Source: UBA9676 sp035532275 (GTDB lineage Bacteria > Actinomycetota > Actinomycetes > Streptosporangiales > Streptosporangiaceae). From it: a DNA stretch of 64,000 bases. The stretch lies in the NCBI GenBank assembly GCA_035532275.1, contig DATKRG010000383.1, forward strand, positions 1 through 64,000, written 5' to 3'. Made by a program: the position numbers and the translations under genes. The number at the start of each line of letters is the position of its first letter. Within the stretch, counting starts at the first letter, position 1. Shown one piece after another: positions 25,997 through 34,790 of this stretch. The notes under the pieces were generated by a model. That model was not told the origin of the DNA. It searched no databases and saw nothing but the letters and a program-made list of their open reading frames with translations.

Positions 25997-28900
25997 TCAC
26001 CCTTCCCGATCGCCGAGTCGTTCGGCCACGTCGTCGTCGGACAGCGCCGCCAGCTCGTCGGCCAGCGCCTTCTCGACGTTCGCGGCGACGCCGGCGATCG
26101 TCGGCGCGCCGAAGAACTGCCGGACGGTGATCGTCACGCCGAACCGGGTCTTGACCCGGTGCAGCATCTGCAGGGCCGACAGCGAGCTGCCGCCGGCGGC
26201 GAAGAAGTCCTGGTCCCGGCCGATGCGGCCGACCTGCAACAGGTCCTGCCAGATCTCGGCGAGCCGCTCCTCGATCAGGGTGGTGACCTCGGAGACACCG
26301 CTGCGGGCCTCGCGGTCCTCCGAGGTCGGCCTCGGCAGCGCGCGCCGGTCGACCTTCCCGGACGGGGTCAGCGGCAGCGCGTCCAGCTTCACGTAGACCG
26401 ACGGCAGCAGGTACTGGGAAAGGTAGCGGGCGGCGTGGTCGGCCACGTCCGGGACGGCCGCTTCCGGGCCGACCAGGTAGACCACGATCTCCTTGACGCC
26501 CGGCTCGTCCTCGCGGATGACCACGGCGGCGCGCTCGACGGCCGGGTGCCCGGCCACCACCGCCTCGATCTCCCCCGGTTCCACGCGGACGCCGCGGACC
26601 TTGGCCTGCCCGTCGGCCCGGCCGGCGTAGTGCAGGAGCCCGTCGGCGTCGCGGCTGGCGAGGTCGCCGGTGCGGTACAGCCGCTCCCCCGGCACGACCG
26701 GGTACGGGTGTGGGACGAACCGTTCCGCGGTGAGCTCGGGCTGGCCGAGGTAGCCGCGGGCCAGGCCGTCCACGCCGGCGACGTAGAACTCGCCGACGAC
26801 GTCCGGCGGGACCGGCTGCAGCGCATCGTCGAGCACGTACAACCGGTAGCCGTTGACGGCGTGGCCCATGGGCACGCTGCCGCCGCCCGGCCGGCTGCGG
26901 CCGGTCCACAGCGCCACCTCGGAGGTCTCCGTCTGGCCGTAGGCGTTGTGCAGGTCGACGTCGAAGTGGGCGGCGAACTTCTGCAGCAGCGCCGCCGGCA
27001 CGGCCTCGCCGGAGGTCTGCACGCAGCGCAGGGCCGGGTAGCGGGTGGCGGGGGCGGTGGTCAGGTACATGTCCAGCATCGACGGGACGAAGTGCGCCAG
27101 CACGGTGTCCGGGCCGGCGAGCAGCTGCGCCAGGTAGGGCACGTCGGTCTCGGTGCCGACCTCGGCCAGCAGGACCGTGGCGCCGGCGGCGAGCGTCGCG
27201 AAGACCTCCCAGATCGCCACGTCGAAGATCAGCGGCGTCTTGTGCACGACCCGCTGGCCGGCGCCGAACCCGTACCGCTCGGCGATCCAGGCGACTCGCG
27301 ACGCGGCGCAGCCGTGGTCGAGGATGACGCCCTTGGGCCGGCCGGTGGACCCGGAGGTGTAGTACACGTACGCGGTGTTGCGCGGGTGGATCCGGACGGC
27401 TTCCCGGTCGCCCGCCGCGGGCGCCGGGAGTGCGGCCGGGTCGATGACCGGCACGCCCTCCAGGCCCTCGGGGACGGGTCCGGTGGCGACGACCGCGGCC
27501 ATCGCGCAGTCCTCGGCGATCCAGCGGAGCCGCTCGGCCGGGTAGCCGGCGTCCAGCGGCACGAAGCCGGCCCCGGCGCGCAGCACCCCGAGCAGCGCGG
27601 CGATCGAGTCGACCGAGCGCGGGACGCAGACCCCGACCAGTGCCTCCGCGCCGACGCCGGCGCCGGCCAGCGCGGCCGCCACCGCGTCGGCCCGCGCGTC
27701 CAGGTCGGCGTAGCTGACCGAGGCCGGACCGGCCTGCACGGCCACGGCGGCCGGGTCGCGGGCCAGCGCCGCGCGGAACCCGTCGTCCAGCAGCGTGTCG
27801 CCGGCGATGCGCTCGGCGTGGCCGGCGTTGATCCCGGCCAGCTGGGCGGCCGCGGCGTCGGGCCGCAGCAGCGGCAGGTCGGCCAGCGGCGCGGACGGGT
27901 CGGCCAGCGCCGAGGCGAGCAGGGTGGTCAGGGCGGCCTGCCACTGCACGGCGGCCGGCCGGTCGAAGCGCCGGGCGGCGTACTCCACCTCGCCGCTGAA
28001 CTCCGCGGAGTCCAGGCGCACCGTGCAGGTCAGCGCGACCTTGGCGGTGCCGGAGTGGATCAGCTGCTCGCGGACGCGCAGGCCCTCGATGTCGCCGCCG
28101 CCGTCGACCGGGGTCGACTGGAGCACGAACATCGTCTGGAAGACCGGGTTCTCCTCGGCGCCGCGGCCCCGGGACAGGCCGTCGACCATCTCCGAGAACG
28201 GGAGGTCCTGCCGGCTCAGCGCCTCGGCCAGCGCCGCGTCGGTCCGCTCGACCAGCTCCCGGAAGTGCATGCCGGGGGTGAACCGCATCCGCAGCGGCAC
28301 GGTGTTCACCAGGTACCCGATCAGCTCCTCGGTGCCGGGCCGGACCCGGCCGGCCATCGGCACGCCGACGACCACGTCGTCGGCGCCGCCGGCCATCCGG
28401 TGCAGCGTGGCCAGGAAGCCGGCGAGGAGCACGGCGAACGGGGTCGAGCCGCACTCGCGGGCCACCTGTTCGATCTCGGCGGGACGGACGTCGGCGAGGT
28501 CCAGCGGGATCGAGAACCCGCTCGGGCCGTCCACGCCCCGCGGCCGGCCCGGCTCGACCGCCGACGCGTCGCCGTCGAGCCGCTCCGTCCAGTACCGCCG
28601 CTGGCCGGCCGCCTCCTCGGTGCCCAGCCAGCGCTCCTGCCAGGCGACGTAGTCGGCGTAGCGGACCGCCACCGACGGCAGCTCCCGGCCGTCGTACAGC
28701 GCGGCGAACTCCCGCCAGAACACGCCCAGCGACCAGGCGTCGAAGGCGCTGTGGTGGACGTCGAGCAGCCACAGGTGCGTCTCGGGGTCGACCCGGTAGC
28801 ACGAGGAGCGCAGCAGCGGGCCCTCGGCCAGGTCGAAGGGCCGGGCCGCGTCGGCCTCGGCGCGGCGGATCGCCGCGGCGTGGTCGGCGAAGGCGCTCAC

Positions 28901-31009
28901 CTCGGTGCGCACCGGTGTGGGCGGCCGCAGCCGGGACCAGACCCGGCCGTCGCGCTCGGCCGGCGTGGTCCGCAGCGCCTCGTGCCGCTCCACCAGCGCG
29001 GTCAGGGCGGCGTCCATCCGGTCCAGGTCCAGCGGGCCGGAGATCCAGTACCCCAGCGGCACGGAGTAGGTCGCAGCCCCCTGGTTCAGCCGGTCCAAGT
29101 ACCACAGCGCGGCCTGGCCGCGCGAGGCCGGCCGCCACTCGCCGAGCTCGCCGGACGGCACCACCGCGCTGTCGTCCATGGCGTTGGGCTGGGCCTCGGC
29201 GACCAGCGCGGCGAGCCCGGCCACCGTCGGCGCGGCCCGCAGCTGGTCGAAGATCAGCGCCACCCCGGTGGCCCGCGCGATGCGGCTGAGCAGCTGCAGC
29301 CCGCGCAGCGAGTCGCCGCCCGCCGCGAAGAAGTCCTCGTCGACGCTCTCGACCGGCAGGCCGAGCACCTCCGCGACGAGCGCGGCCACGGCCGCCTCCC
29401 CGGCCGAGGCCCCGTCCAGGCCGGGCCCGGCGGGCGTGGCCGGCTCGCCGGCGACCGGCGGCAGCGCGGACGCGAGGGCCTTGCCGGTCAGCGGGGACCG
29501 CGGGATGCGGTCCAGCCACACGATCGTGTGCGGGACCATGACGGCTGGCAGCCGCTCGGCCAGCTCCGCGCGCAGCGCCTCCAGGGCGCCGGGGGCCGGT
29601 TCGACGACCACGGCGCCGGTGGCGTCCGGGGCGCCGGCCGGTGCCGTCGCCGCGTCGACGTAGGCGATCAGGCGGTTGCCGGAGCCGGCGTCGTCGACCG
29701 CCACCACGACGGCGTCGCGCACCCCGGCGCAGGCCCGCACCGCGTTCTCCACCTGGCCGGGCTCGACCCGGTACCCGCGGATCTTGACCTGCCGGTCGGA
29801 CCGGCCGAGGAACTGCAGGTTGCCGTCGGGCAGCATGCTCGCCCGGTCACCGGTCCGGTACATGCGCGTGCCGGCCGGCCCGAACGGGTCCGGCCAGAAC
29901 CGGTCGGCGGTGGTGGCCGGGTCGCCCAGGTACCCGCGGGCGAGTCCGGGCCCGGCGATCCACACGTCACCGGGCTCGCCGTCGGCCACCGGCGCCAGGT
30001 CGTCGTCGAGCAGGTACACCGCGACCCCGGGCAGCGGCCGCCCGATCGGCACCAGCCCGGTGTCCGGCGGGTTCGCCGGGTCCGGGCGGTAGACGGTGGC
30101 GCTGATGGTCGTCTCGGTCGGCCCGTAATCGGCGATCCAGTCCACGGAGGCGGTGCCATCCACCTTCGACCACAGGGCGAGCTTGTCCGGCCGGAGCTTG
30201 TCACCGCCCGCGAACACCGTCCGCAGGTGGCCGGGCAGGGCCACGACGCCCGCATCGAGGTCGTCGACCCACTGGTGCCAGTAGGCGCTCGGCAGGCTCA
30301 GCATCGTGACCCCGTGCGCGGTGATCTGCGCGGTCAGCTCGACACTCGTCGGGCGCGGCGCGTCCGGCAGCACCACAGCCGCGCCGGCCAGCCACGCCGG
30401 CAGCACCTCCTCCAGCGAGGCGTCCACGTGGATCGACGTGAACTGCAGGAACCGGTCCGTCGGCCGCAGGCCCAGCTCCGCCCGGATGGAGGCGGCGTGC
30501 CCGGCCAGGCTGGCGTGCGCGATCCCGACCGCCTTCGGGCGGCCGGTCGAGCCGGAGGTGAAGATGCAGTACGCGAGGTTGGCCGGCCGCAGCGCCGGCC
30601 GCGACCCGGCGGCCGGTTCGACGCCGCTCAGGTCGTCGAGGTCCACCACGGTCAGGCCGGGGACGTCGGGCAGCTGCCGCAGACCGCTGTGCAGCAGGAC
30701 CTTGACGTCGGCGGTGGCCACCATCGTCGCCATCACCCCGGCCGGCAGCGACAGGTCGAGCGGGACGTAGACCCCGCCGGCCTTCCAGATGGCCAGCATG
30801 CCGACCAGCCAGCGCGGGGACTGGTCGACGGCGAGCCCGACCCGGACCTCGGGCCGAACGCCGAGCGCCATGAGCCGGGCGGCGAGGTCGTCCGCCCGGT
30901 CGTTGATCTGCCGGTAGCTGAGCACGCCGGCACGGGCGACGACCGCCGCCGCGTCCGGCGTGCTCGCCGCCCGGGCCTCGATCAGTTCGTGTACACACAG
31001 GCTGGACAT
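25997..31009 (-). CDS. NRPS A-T-C-A-T
   Basis: The 1670-residue protein begins directly with adenylation domain 1 (about 5-520; A3 TSGSTGRPKA at 151-160, A10 Lys510), then carrier 1 (Ser567), condensation (about 625-1060; HHSAFDA at 752-758, Ala for the usual Gly), adenylation 2 (about 1070-1560; A3 TSGSTGRPKG, YGQTE in place of YGPTE) and carrier 2 (GGSSL, Ser1609). By eye, the A1 pocket reads D-A-E-S-F-G-D-I-S-K; acidic residues at positions 239 and 322 suggest a basic side chain. A2 reads D-V-W-H-Q-S-A-E-V-K, partly like serine codes (DVWH-x-S). With no condensation domain before A1 it is a likely initiating protein feeding the C-A*-T-TE next to it. ATG 31009 is preferred over upstream starts because GGAG precedes it and homology begins there. 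Confidence 0.93.
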   Translation of the reverse strand: MSSLCVHELIEARAASTPDAAAVVARAGVLSYRQINDRADDLAARLMALGVRPEVRVGLAVDQSPRWLVGMLAIWKAGGVYVPLDLSLPAGVMATMVATADVKVLLHSGLRQLPDVPGLTVVDLDDLSGVEPAAGSRPALRPANLAYCIFTSGSTGRPKAVGIAHASLAGHAASIRAELGLRPTDRFLQFTSIHVDASLEEVLPAWLAGAAVVLPDAPRPTSVELTAQITAHGVTMLSLPSAYWHQWVDDLDAGVVALPGHLRTVFAGGDKLRPDKLALWSKVDGTASVDWIADYGPTETTISATVYRPDPANPPDTGLVPIGRPLPGVAVYLLDDDLAPVADGEPGDVWIAGPGLARGYLGDPATTADRFWPDPFGPAGTRMYRTGDRASMLPDGNLQFLGRSDRQVKIRGYRVEPGQVENAVRACAGVRDAVVVAVDDAGSGNRLIAYVDAATAPAGAPDATGAVVVEPAPGALEALRAELAERLPAVMVPHTIVWLDRIPRSPLTGKALASALPPVAGEPATPAGPGLDGASAGEAAVAALVAEVLGLPVESVDEDFFAAGGDSLRGLQLLSRIARATGVALIFDQLRAAPTVAGLAALVAEAQPNAMDDSAVVPSGELGEWRPASRGQAALWYLDRLNQGAATYSVPLGYWISGPLDLDRMDAALTALVERHEALRTTPAERDGRVWSRLRPPTPVRTEVSAFADHAAAIRRAEADAARPFDLAEGPLLRSSCYRVDPETHLWLLDVHHSAFDAWSLGVFWREFAALYDGRELPSVAVRYADYVAWQERWLGTEEAAGQRRYWTERLDGDASAVEPGRPRGVDGPSGFSIPLDLADVRPAEIEQVARECGSTPFAVLLAGFLATLHRMAGGADDVVVGVPMAGRVRPGTEELIGYLVNTVPLRMRFTPGMHFRELVERTDAALAEALSRQDLPFSEMVDGLSRGRGAEENPVFQTMFVLQSTPVDGGGDIEGLRVREQLIHSGTAKVALTCTVRLDSAEFSGEVEYAARRFDRPAAVQWQAALTTLLASALADPSAPLADLPLLRPDAAAAQLAGINAGHAERIAGDTLLDDGFRAALARDPAAVAVQAGPASVSYADLDARADAVAAALAGAGVGAEALVGVCVPRSVDSIAALLGVLRAGAGFVPLDAGYPAERLRWIAEDCAMAAVVATGPVPEGLEGVPVIDPAALPAPAAGDREAVRIHPRNTAYVYYTSGSTGRPKGVILDHGCAASRVAWIAERYGFGAGQRVVHKTPLIFDVAIWEVFATLAAGATVLLAEVGTETDVPYLAQLLAGPDTVLAHFVPSMLDMYLTTAPATRYPALRCVQTSGEAVPAALLQKFAAHFDVDLHNAYGQTETSEVALWTGRSRPGGGSVPMGHAVNGYRLYVLDDALQPVPPDVVGEFYVAGVDGLARGYLGQPELTAERFVPHPYPVVPGERLYRTGDLASRDADGLLHYAGRADGQAKVRGVRVEPGEIEAVVAGHPAVERAAVVIREDEPGVKEIVVYLVGPEAAVPDVADHAARYLSQYLLPSVYVKLDALPLTPSGKVDRRALPRPTSEDREARSGVSEVTTLIEERLAEIWQDLLQVGRIGRDQDFFAAGGSSLSALQMLHRVKTRFGVTITVRQFFGAPTIAGVAANVEKALADELAALSDDDVAERLGDREG

Positions 31010-31073
31010 CAGTTCGCTACTCCGTATCCGCGAGGGACAGTTGGGCGGTGCCGAAAGCATGGACCGGCGCCTC

Positions 31074-32867
31074 TCAGGCGGGCGCCGGGTCGGCCGACGC
31101 GCGCCGCCAGCTGTCGTGCAGCCCGGCGTAGACGCCGCCGGCGGCGACCAGTTCGTCGTGGCGGCCGCGCTCCACGAGCCGGCCGCCCTGGAGCACGAAC
31201 ACCTCGTCGGCCCGCTCGGCGGCGGCCAGCCGGTGGGTGACCGTGACCGACGTGCGGCCGGCGGTCAGCCGGCGCAGCGCCTCGATGAGCGTCAGCTCGA
31301 TCTCGGGGTCCACGGCCGACGTGGCCTCGTCGAGGATCAGGCAGACCGGGTCGGCCAGGTGCGCGCGGGCCAGCGCGACCAGCTGCCGCTCCCCCGCCGA
31401 CAGGCTCTCCCCGCGCTGCCCGACCGGGGTGTCGAGGCCCCGCGGCAGGCCGGCGAGGAACGCGCCCGCGCCCAGGTCGGTGAAGGTCCGCTCGATCTCG
31501 GCGCGGGTGGCCGACGGCCGGCCGTAGCGCACGTTCTCCTCGACGGTGGTGTCGAACAGGAACGGCTCCTGCGGCACCACCACCAGCCGGGAGCGCAGCG
31601 AGGCGGTCTCGATCTCCCGCACGTCCAGGCCGCCGATGAGGATCCGGCCCCGGTCCGGGTCGGCGAGCCGGGCGATCAGCTTGGTCAGCGCCGTCTTGCC
31701 GGACCCGGTGGCGCCGACCAGGGCCACCTGGCGGCCGGCGGGGACCTCGAACGACACGCCGGTCAGGGTCGGGGCGTCGGTGTAGCCGAAGCTCACGTCC
31801 TCCACGACCACGGCCGGCGGGCCGGCCGGCAGCCGCCGGCCCTCGGCCGGCTCCGCGACGTCCTCGGCGATGTCGAGCAGCGCCAGCACGCGGCGCCAGC
31901 CGGCGACCGCGCTCTGGGTGAAGTCGATCATCTCGGTGAACTCGCCGATCGGGGCCAGGAACAGGGTCACCAGCAGGATGAACGCGACGAGCTGGCCGGC
32001 GGTGTGGCCGGTCGAGGGGCCGATGAGCAGGCCCACCACGACGACCCCCACGACGATGACCACGATGAACAGGTCGGCGAGCGAGAACAGCAGCCCGCCG
32101 ATGTACCCGGCCCGGATCTTCGCGTCCCGCCAGCGGCGGACGGCCGCCCGGGCCCGCCGCCCGGTCTGCTCCCCGGCGCCGTGGGCGCGGATGACCGGCG
32201 AGCCCTGGATCGTCTCCGACAGCACCGTGAGCAGGTCGGCGACCCGGTTCCGCACCTCGGTGTGCGCGGCGGCGAGGCGCCGGGCCGCGGCCCGGATCAT
32301 CAGCAGCAACGGGACGGTCAGCCCGAGCGTGACCAGGGTCAGCCAGACGTCGTAGTACGCCATGCACGCGACGGTGGCGACCATGATGGCGCCGTTGACG
32401 ACCCAGACGATGCCGCCCCAGGACAGGAACGCGCTGAGCGTCTCGACGTCGGAGGTGACCCGGGAGACGAGCTTCCCGCGGGACTCGGCCGAGTGGTAGG
32501 CCACGCTGAGCCGGTGCACGTGGGCGAAGGCGCGCACCCGCAGGCCGAACAGGGCGCGCTCGCTGGCGACCGCCAGGCGCAGCAGGCTGTACCGGTTCAC
32601 GACGGCCGTGGCCAGCACCGCGACCGCCACCAGCGTGCTCAGCCGGACCAGGCGGCTGGTCGCGATGTGCCCGCCGCCCAGGCCGTCGTCGATGAGCTGC
32701 TGGATGAGGATCGGCACGGCCAGCCGGCCCGCGCCGCCGAGCAGGGACAGCAGGATCGTGACACCCAGCCCGTCGCGGATCTCCGGGACCGCCGCGAGCC
32801 CGCGGCGGACGACGGCCAGCGTGGACCCGCCGATGCTCTCGGTGTCGGCCGGTGCGGCCGCGGTCAT
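31074..32867 (-). CDS. ABC transporter, fused permease-ATPase (half 1)
   Basis: This 597-residue half-transporter has an N-terminal six-helix exporter domain (about 30-320) and a C-terminal nucleotide-binding domain with Walker A GATGSGKTAL, signature LSAGERQ, Walker B CLILDEATS and the switch His in VTHRL. It belongs to the MsbA/LmrA-type exporters, which often work as heterodimers. Its ATG overlaps the stop of the neighbouring half-transporter (ATGA). Export of the finished peptide, or self-resistance, is the probable job. Confidence 0.92.
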   Translation of the reverse strand: MTAAAPADTESIGGSTLAVVRRGLAAVPEIRDGLGVTILLSLLGGAGRLAVPILIQQLIDDGLGGGHIATSRLVRLSTLVAVAVLATAVVNRYSLLRLAVASERALFGLRVRAFAHVHRLSVAYHSAESRGKLVSRVTSDVETLSAFLSWGGIVWVVNGAIMVATVACMAYYDVWLTLVTLGLTVPLLLMIRAAARRLAAAHTEVRNRVADLLTVLSETIQGSPVIRAHGAGEQTGRRARAAVRRWRDAKIRAGYIGGLLFSLADLFIVVIVVGVVVVGLLIGPSTGHTAGQLVAFILLVTLFLAPIGEFTEMIDFTQSAVAGWRRVLALLDIAEDVAEPAEGRRLPAGPPAVVVEDVSFGYTDAPTLTGVSFEVPAGRQVALVGATGSGKTALTKLIARLADPDRGRILIGGLDVREIETASLRSRLVVVPQEPFLFDTTVEENVRYGRPSATRAEIERTFTDLGAGAFLAGLPRGLDTPVGQRGESLSAGERQLVALARAHLADPVCLILDEATSAVDPEIELTLIEALRRLTAGRTSVTVTHRLAAAERADEVFVLQGGRLVERGRHDELVAAGGVYAGLHDSWRRASADPAPA

Positions 32868-34705
32868 GTCGTCACCCTCTCCCGGTCGTAGGCCCGGATC
32901 AGCCGGTCGTAGCCCTCGACGCGCAGCAGTTCGGCGTGGGTCCCGATGCGGGCCACCCGGCCGCGGTCGAGGTAGACGACCGCGTCGGCCAGGGCCAGGG
33001 TCTCGGCGCTGCTGGTGACGACGATCGTGGTGGTCGCGGCGAGGCCGGTCGCGAGCCCGCTCATGATGGCCTGCCGGGTGACGGCGTCGACGGCGGACGT
33101 CACCTCGTCCAGCAGCAGCACCCGCGGCCGGCGGGCCAGTGCCCGGGCCAGGGCGATACGCTGCCGCTCGCCGCCGGACAGCGTGATCCCGCGCTCGCCG
33201 ACCCGGGTCGCCAGGCCCTCGGCCAGGCCGTCGACCAGGGCGGTGGCCCGGGCCAGGTCGATCGCCTCGCGCAACCGCGGGTCGTCGGCGGCGACGGCCG
33301 GCCGGCCGGTGCCACCAGGAGGGGCGCCGCCGGCCTGCGGGTCGGCGTCCGGGTCGAAGTCGAACAGCACGTTCTCGGCCAGCGTGCCGGCGAACAGGAA
33401 CGGCTCCTGGAAGACGACCGCGCAGGCCGCGGTCCGCTCGTCCTCAGCCACCTGATACAGGTCGACGCCGCCGAGCGACACGGTGCCGCCGGTCGGCGAC
33501 AGCAGCCCGGCCAGGACGAGCATCAGGGTGCTCTTGCCCGACCCGGTGCCGCCGGTGACCGCGACGGTCGCGCCGGCCGGGACGTCGAAGCTCACCTCGG
33601 ACAGCACCGGCGGCCCGTCCGGATAGCGGAACCCGAGGTCGCGGACGCGGAGCGCGAGCGGGCCGCCGGGCAGCGGCCGCGAATCGGCGACCGGCGGCGG
33701 GGGCGTCTGGGTGAGCACGGTCTGGACCCGGTCGTACCCGGCCAGCATGCGGGGCACGGCGCCGAGCACGTTCCCGATCAGCCGCAGCGGCACCACCAGC
33801 AGGGCGAACAGGTTGACGAAGCTGACCAGGGTGCCGATCGTGATCGTGCCGCTGTTCACCTGCGCCGCGCCGACCACGACCGTCGCCACGGTCGTGGCCA
33901 TCGGGATGAGCTCGAGCAGGCTGTCCAGCAGCGCCTCCTGGCCGGCCAGCTCGATCTTGGCGTCACGCAGCCGGCCCGCCTCGACGGCGAACCGCTCCCG
34001 CTCGGCCTGGTCCCGGCCGAGCGTCTTGACCAGGAACGCGCCGTCGAAACTCTCGTGGGCGACCGCGGTGACCCGCCCCAGCTGGTCCTGCACGGCCACG
34101 GCCGGCACCTCGACCCGCTTCTGGTAGAAGGAGTTGACCAGCAGCAGCGCCGGGATCATGGCGCCGCTGATCGCGGCCAGCACCGGGTCCACCACCACCG
34201 CCCAGACCGCGGTCACCGCGAACAGCAGCAGCATGCCGAGCACGTGCGGCAGCCGGGACGGCAGGTCCGCGGCCGCCTCCGGGTCGGTGGTGGCGTGGGC
34301 CAGCTTCTCGCCGGTCGGGTTGGCCTGGTGGTAGGCCATCGGCAGGGCCAGGTACCGGTCGGCCACGGCGTCGCGCAGCGTGGCGTCGAACCGGGCCCGG
34401 GTCACGGTCGAGGTCCACCGCCGGATCAGCCCCGCGGCGCCCTGCAGCACGCCGACGGCGAGCACGGCCAGCACCACGGCCACCGAGGTGCCCGTGGCGA
34501 TGTGCCCGGCGCCGAACCGCGGGATCACCACGCGGTTGACCAGTTCGCCGAGCGCGACCGACCAGGCGACCAGGCTTGTGCCGTACAGCACGGACCCGAC
34601 CAGCCCCCACACCATCGGGCCCGGATGCGCGGCGAAGGCGGCCCGGAGCAGGGCCGCCGATCGGCGCACGTTGCCCGGCCGCGGGGCAGCCGCGGACTCC
34701 ACCAT
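32864..34705 (-). CDS. ABC transporter, fused permease-ATPase (half 2)
   Basis: The 613-residue partner has six membrane helices (about 40-320), Walker A GGTGSGKSTL, signature LSGGERQ and Walker B VLLLDEVTS. After the Walker B the switch region reads IVVTSSAETLALAD, so the usual switch His is replaced by Ser. This is common in asymmetric heterodimeric exporters with one weakened ATP site. ATG 34705 follows GGAGG; an ATG 15 bases earlier is possible. It pairs with the gene at 31074. Confidence 0.9.
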   Translation of the reverse strand: MVESAAAPRPGNVRRSAALLRAAFAAHPGPMVWGLVGSVLYGTSLVAWSVALGELVNRVVIPRFGAGHIATGTSVAVVLAVLAVGVLQGAAGLIRRWTSTVTRARFDATLRDAVADRYLALPMAYHQANPTGEKLAHATTDPEAAADLPSRLPHVLGMLLLFAVTAVWAVVVDPVLAAISGAMIPALLLVNSFYQKRVEVPAVAVQDQLGRVTAVAHESFDGAFLVKTLGRDQAERERFAVEAGRLRDAKIELAGQEALLDSLLELIPMATTVATVVVGAAQVNSGTITIGTLVSFVNLFALLVVPLRLIGNVLGAVPRMLAGYDRVQTVLTQTPPPPVADSRPLPGGPLALRVRDLGFRYPDGPPVLSEVSFDVPAGATVAVTGGTGSGKSTLMLVLAGLLSPTGGTVSLGGVDLYQVAEDERTAACAVVFQEPFLFAGTLAENVLFDFDPDADPQAGGAPPGGTGRPAVAADDPRLREAIDLARATALVDGLAEGLATRVGERGITLSGGERQRIALARALARRPRVLLLDEVTSAVDAVTRQAIMSGLATGLAATTTIVVTSSAETLALADAVVYLDRGRVARIGTHAELLRVEGYDRLIRAYDRERVTT

Positions 34706-34790
34706 CGAACCTCCGGTCATCCGCGACCACCGATGCGCGGCCGGCCGGCCGGGCACGGGACCGGCCGCGCGCCGGGCCGCCGGGAGCGCC

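Noticed and set aside
25961..31240. A plus-strand open frame of more than 1700 codons opposite the NRPS genes
   Set aside because: It is the antisense of the A-T-C-A-T gene, rich in Gly/Arg/Val/Gln/Asp as expected from reverse reading of high-GC codons, and has no domain. Similar long antisense frames at 6444-8216, 11393-14569, 18180-20168 and 23860-26130 were dropped for the same reason.
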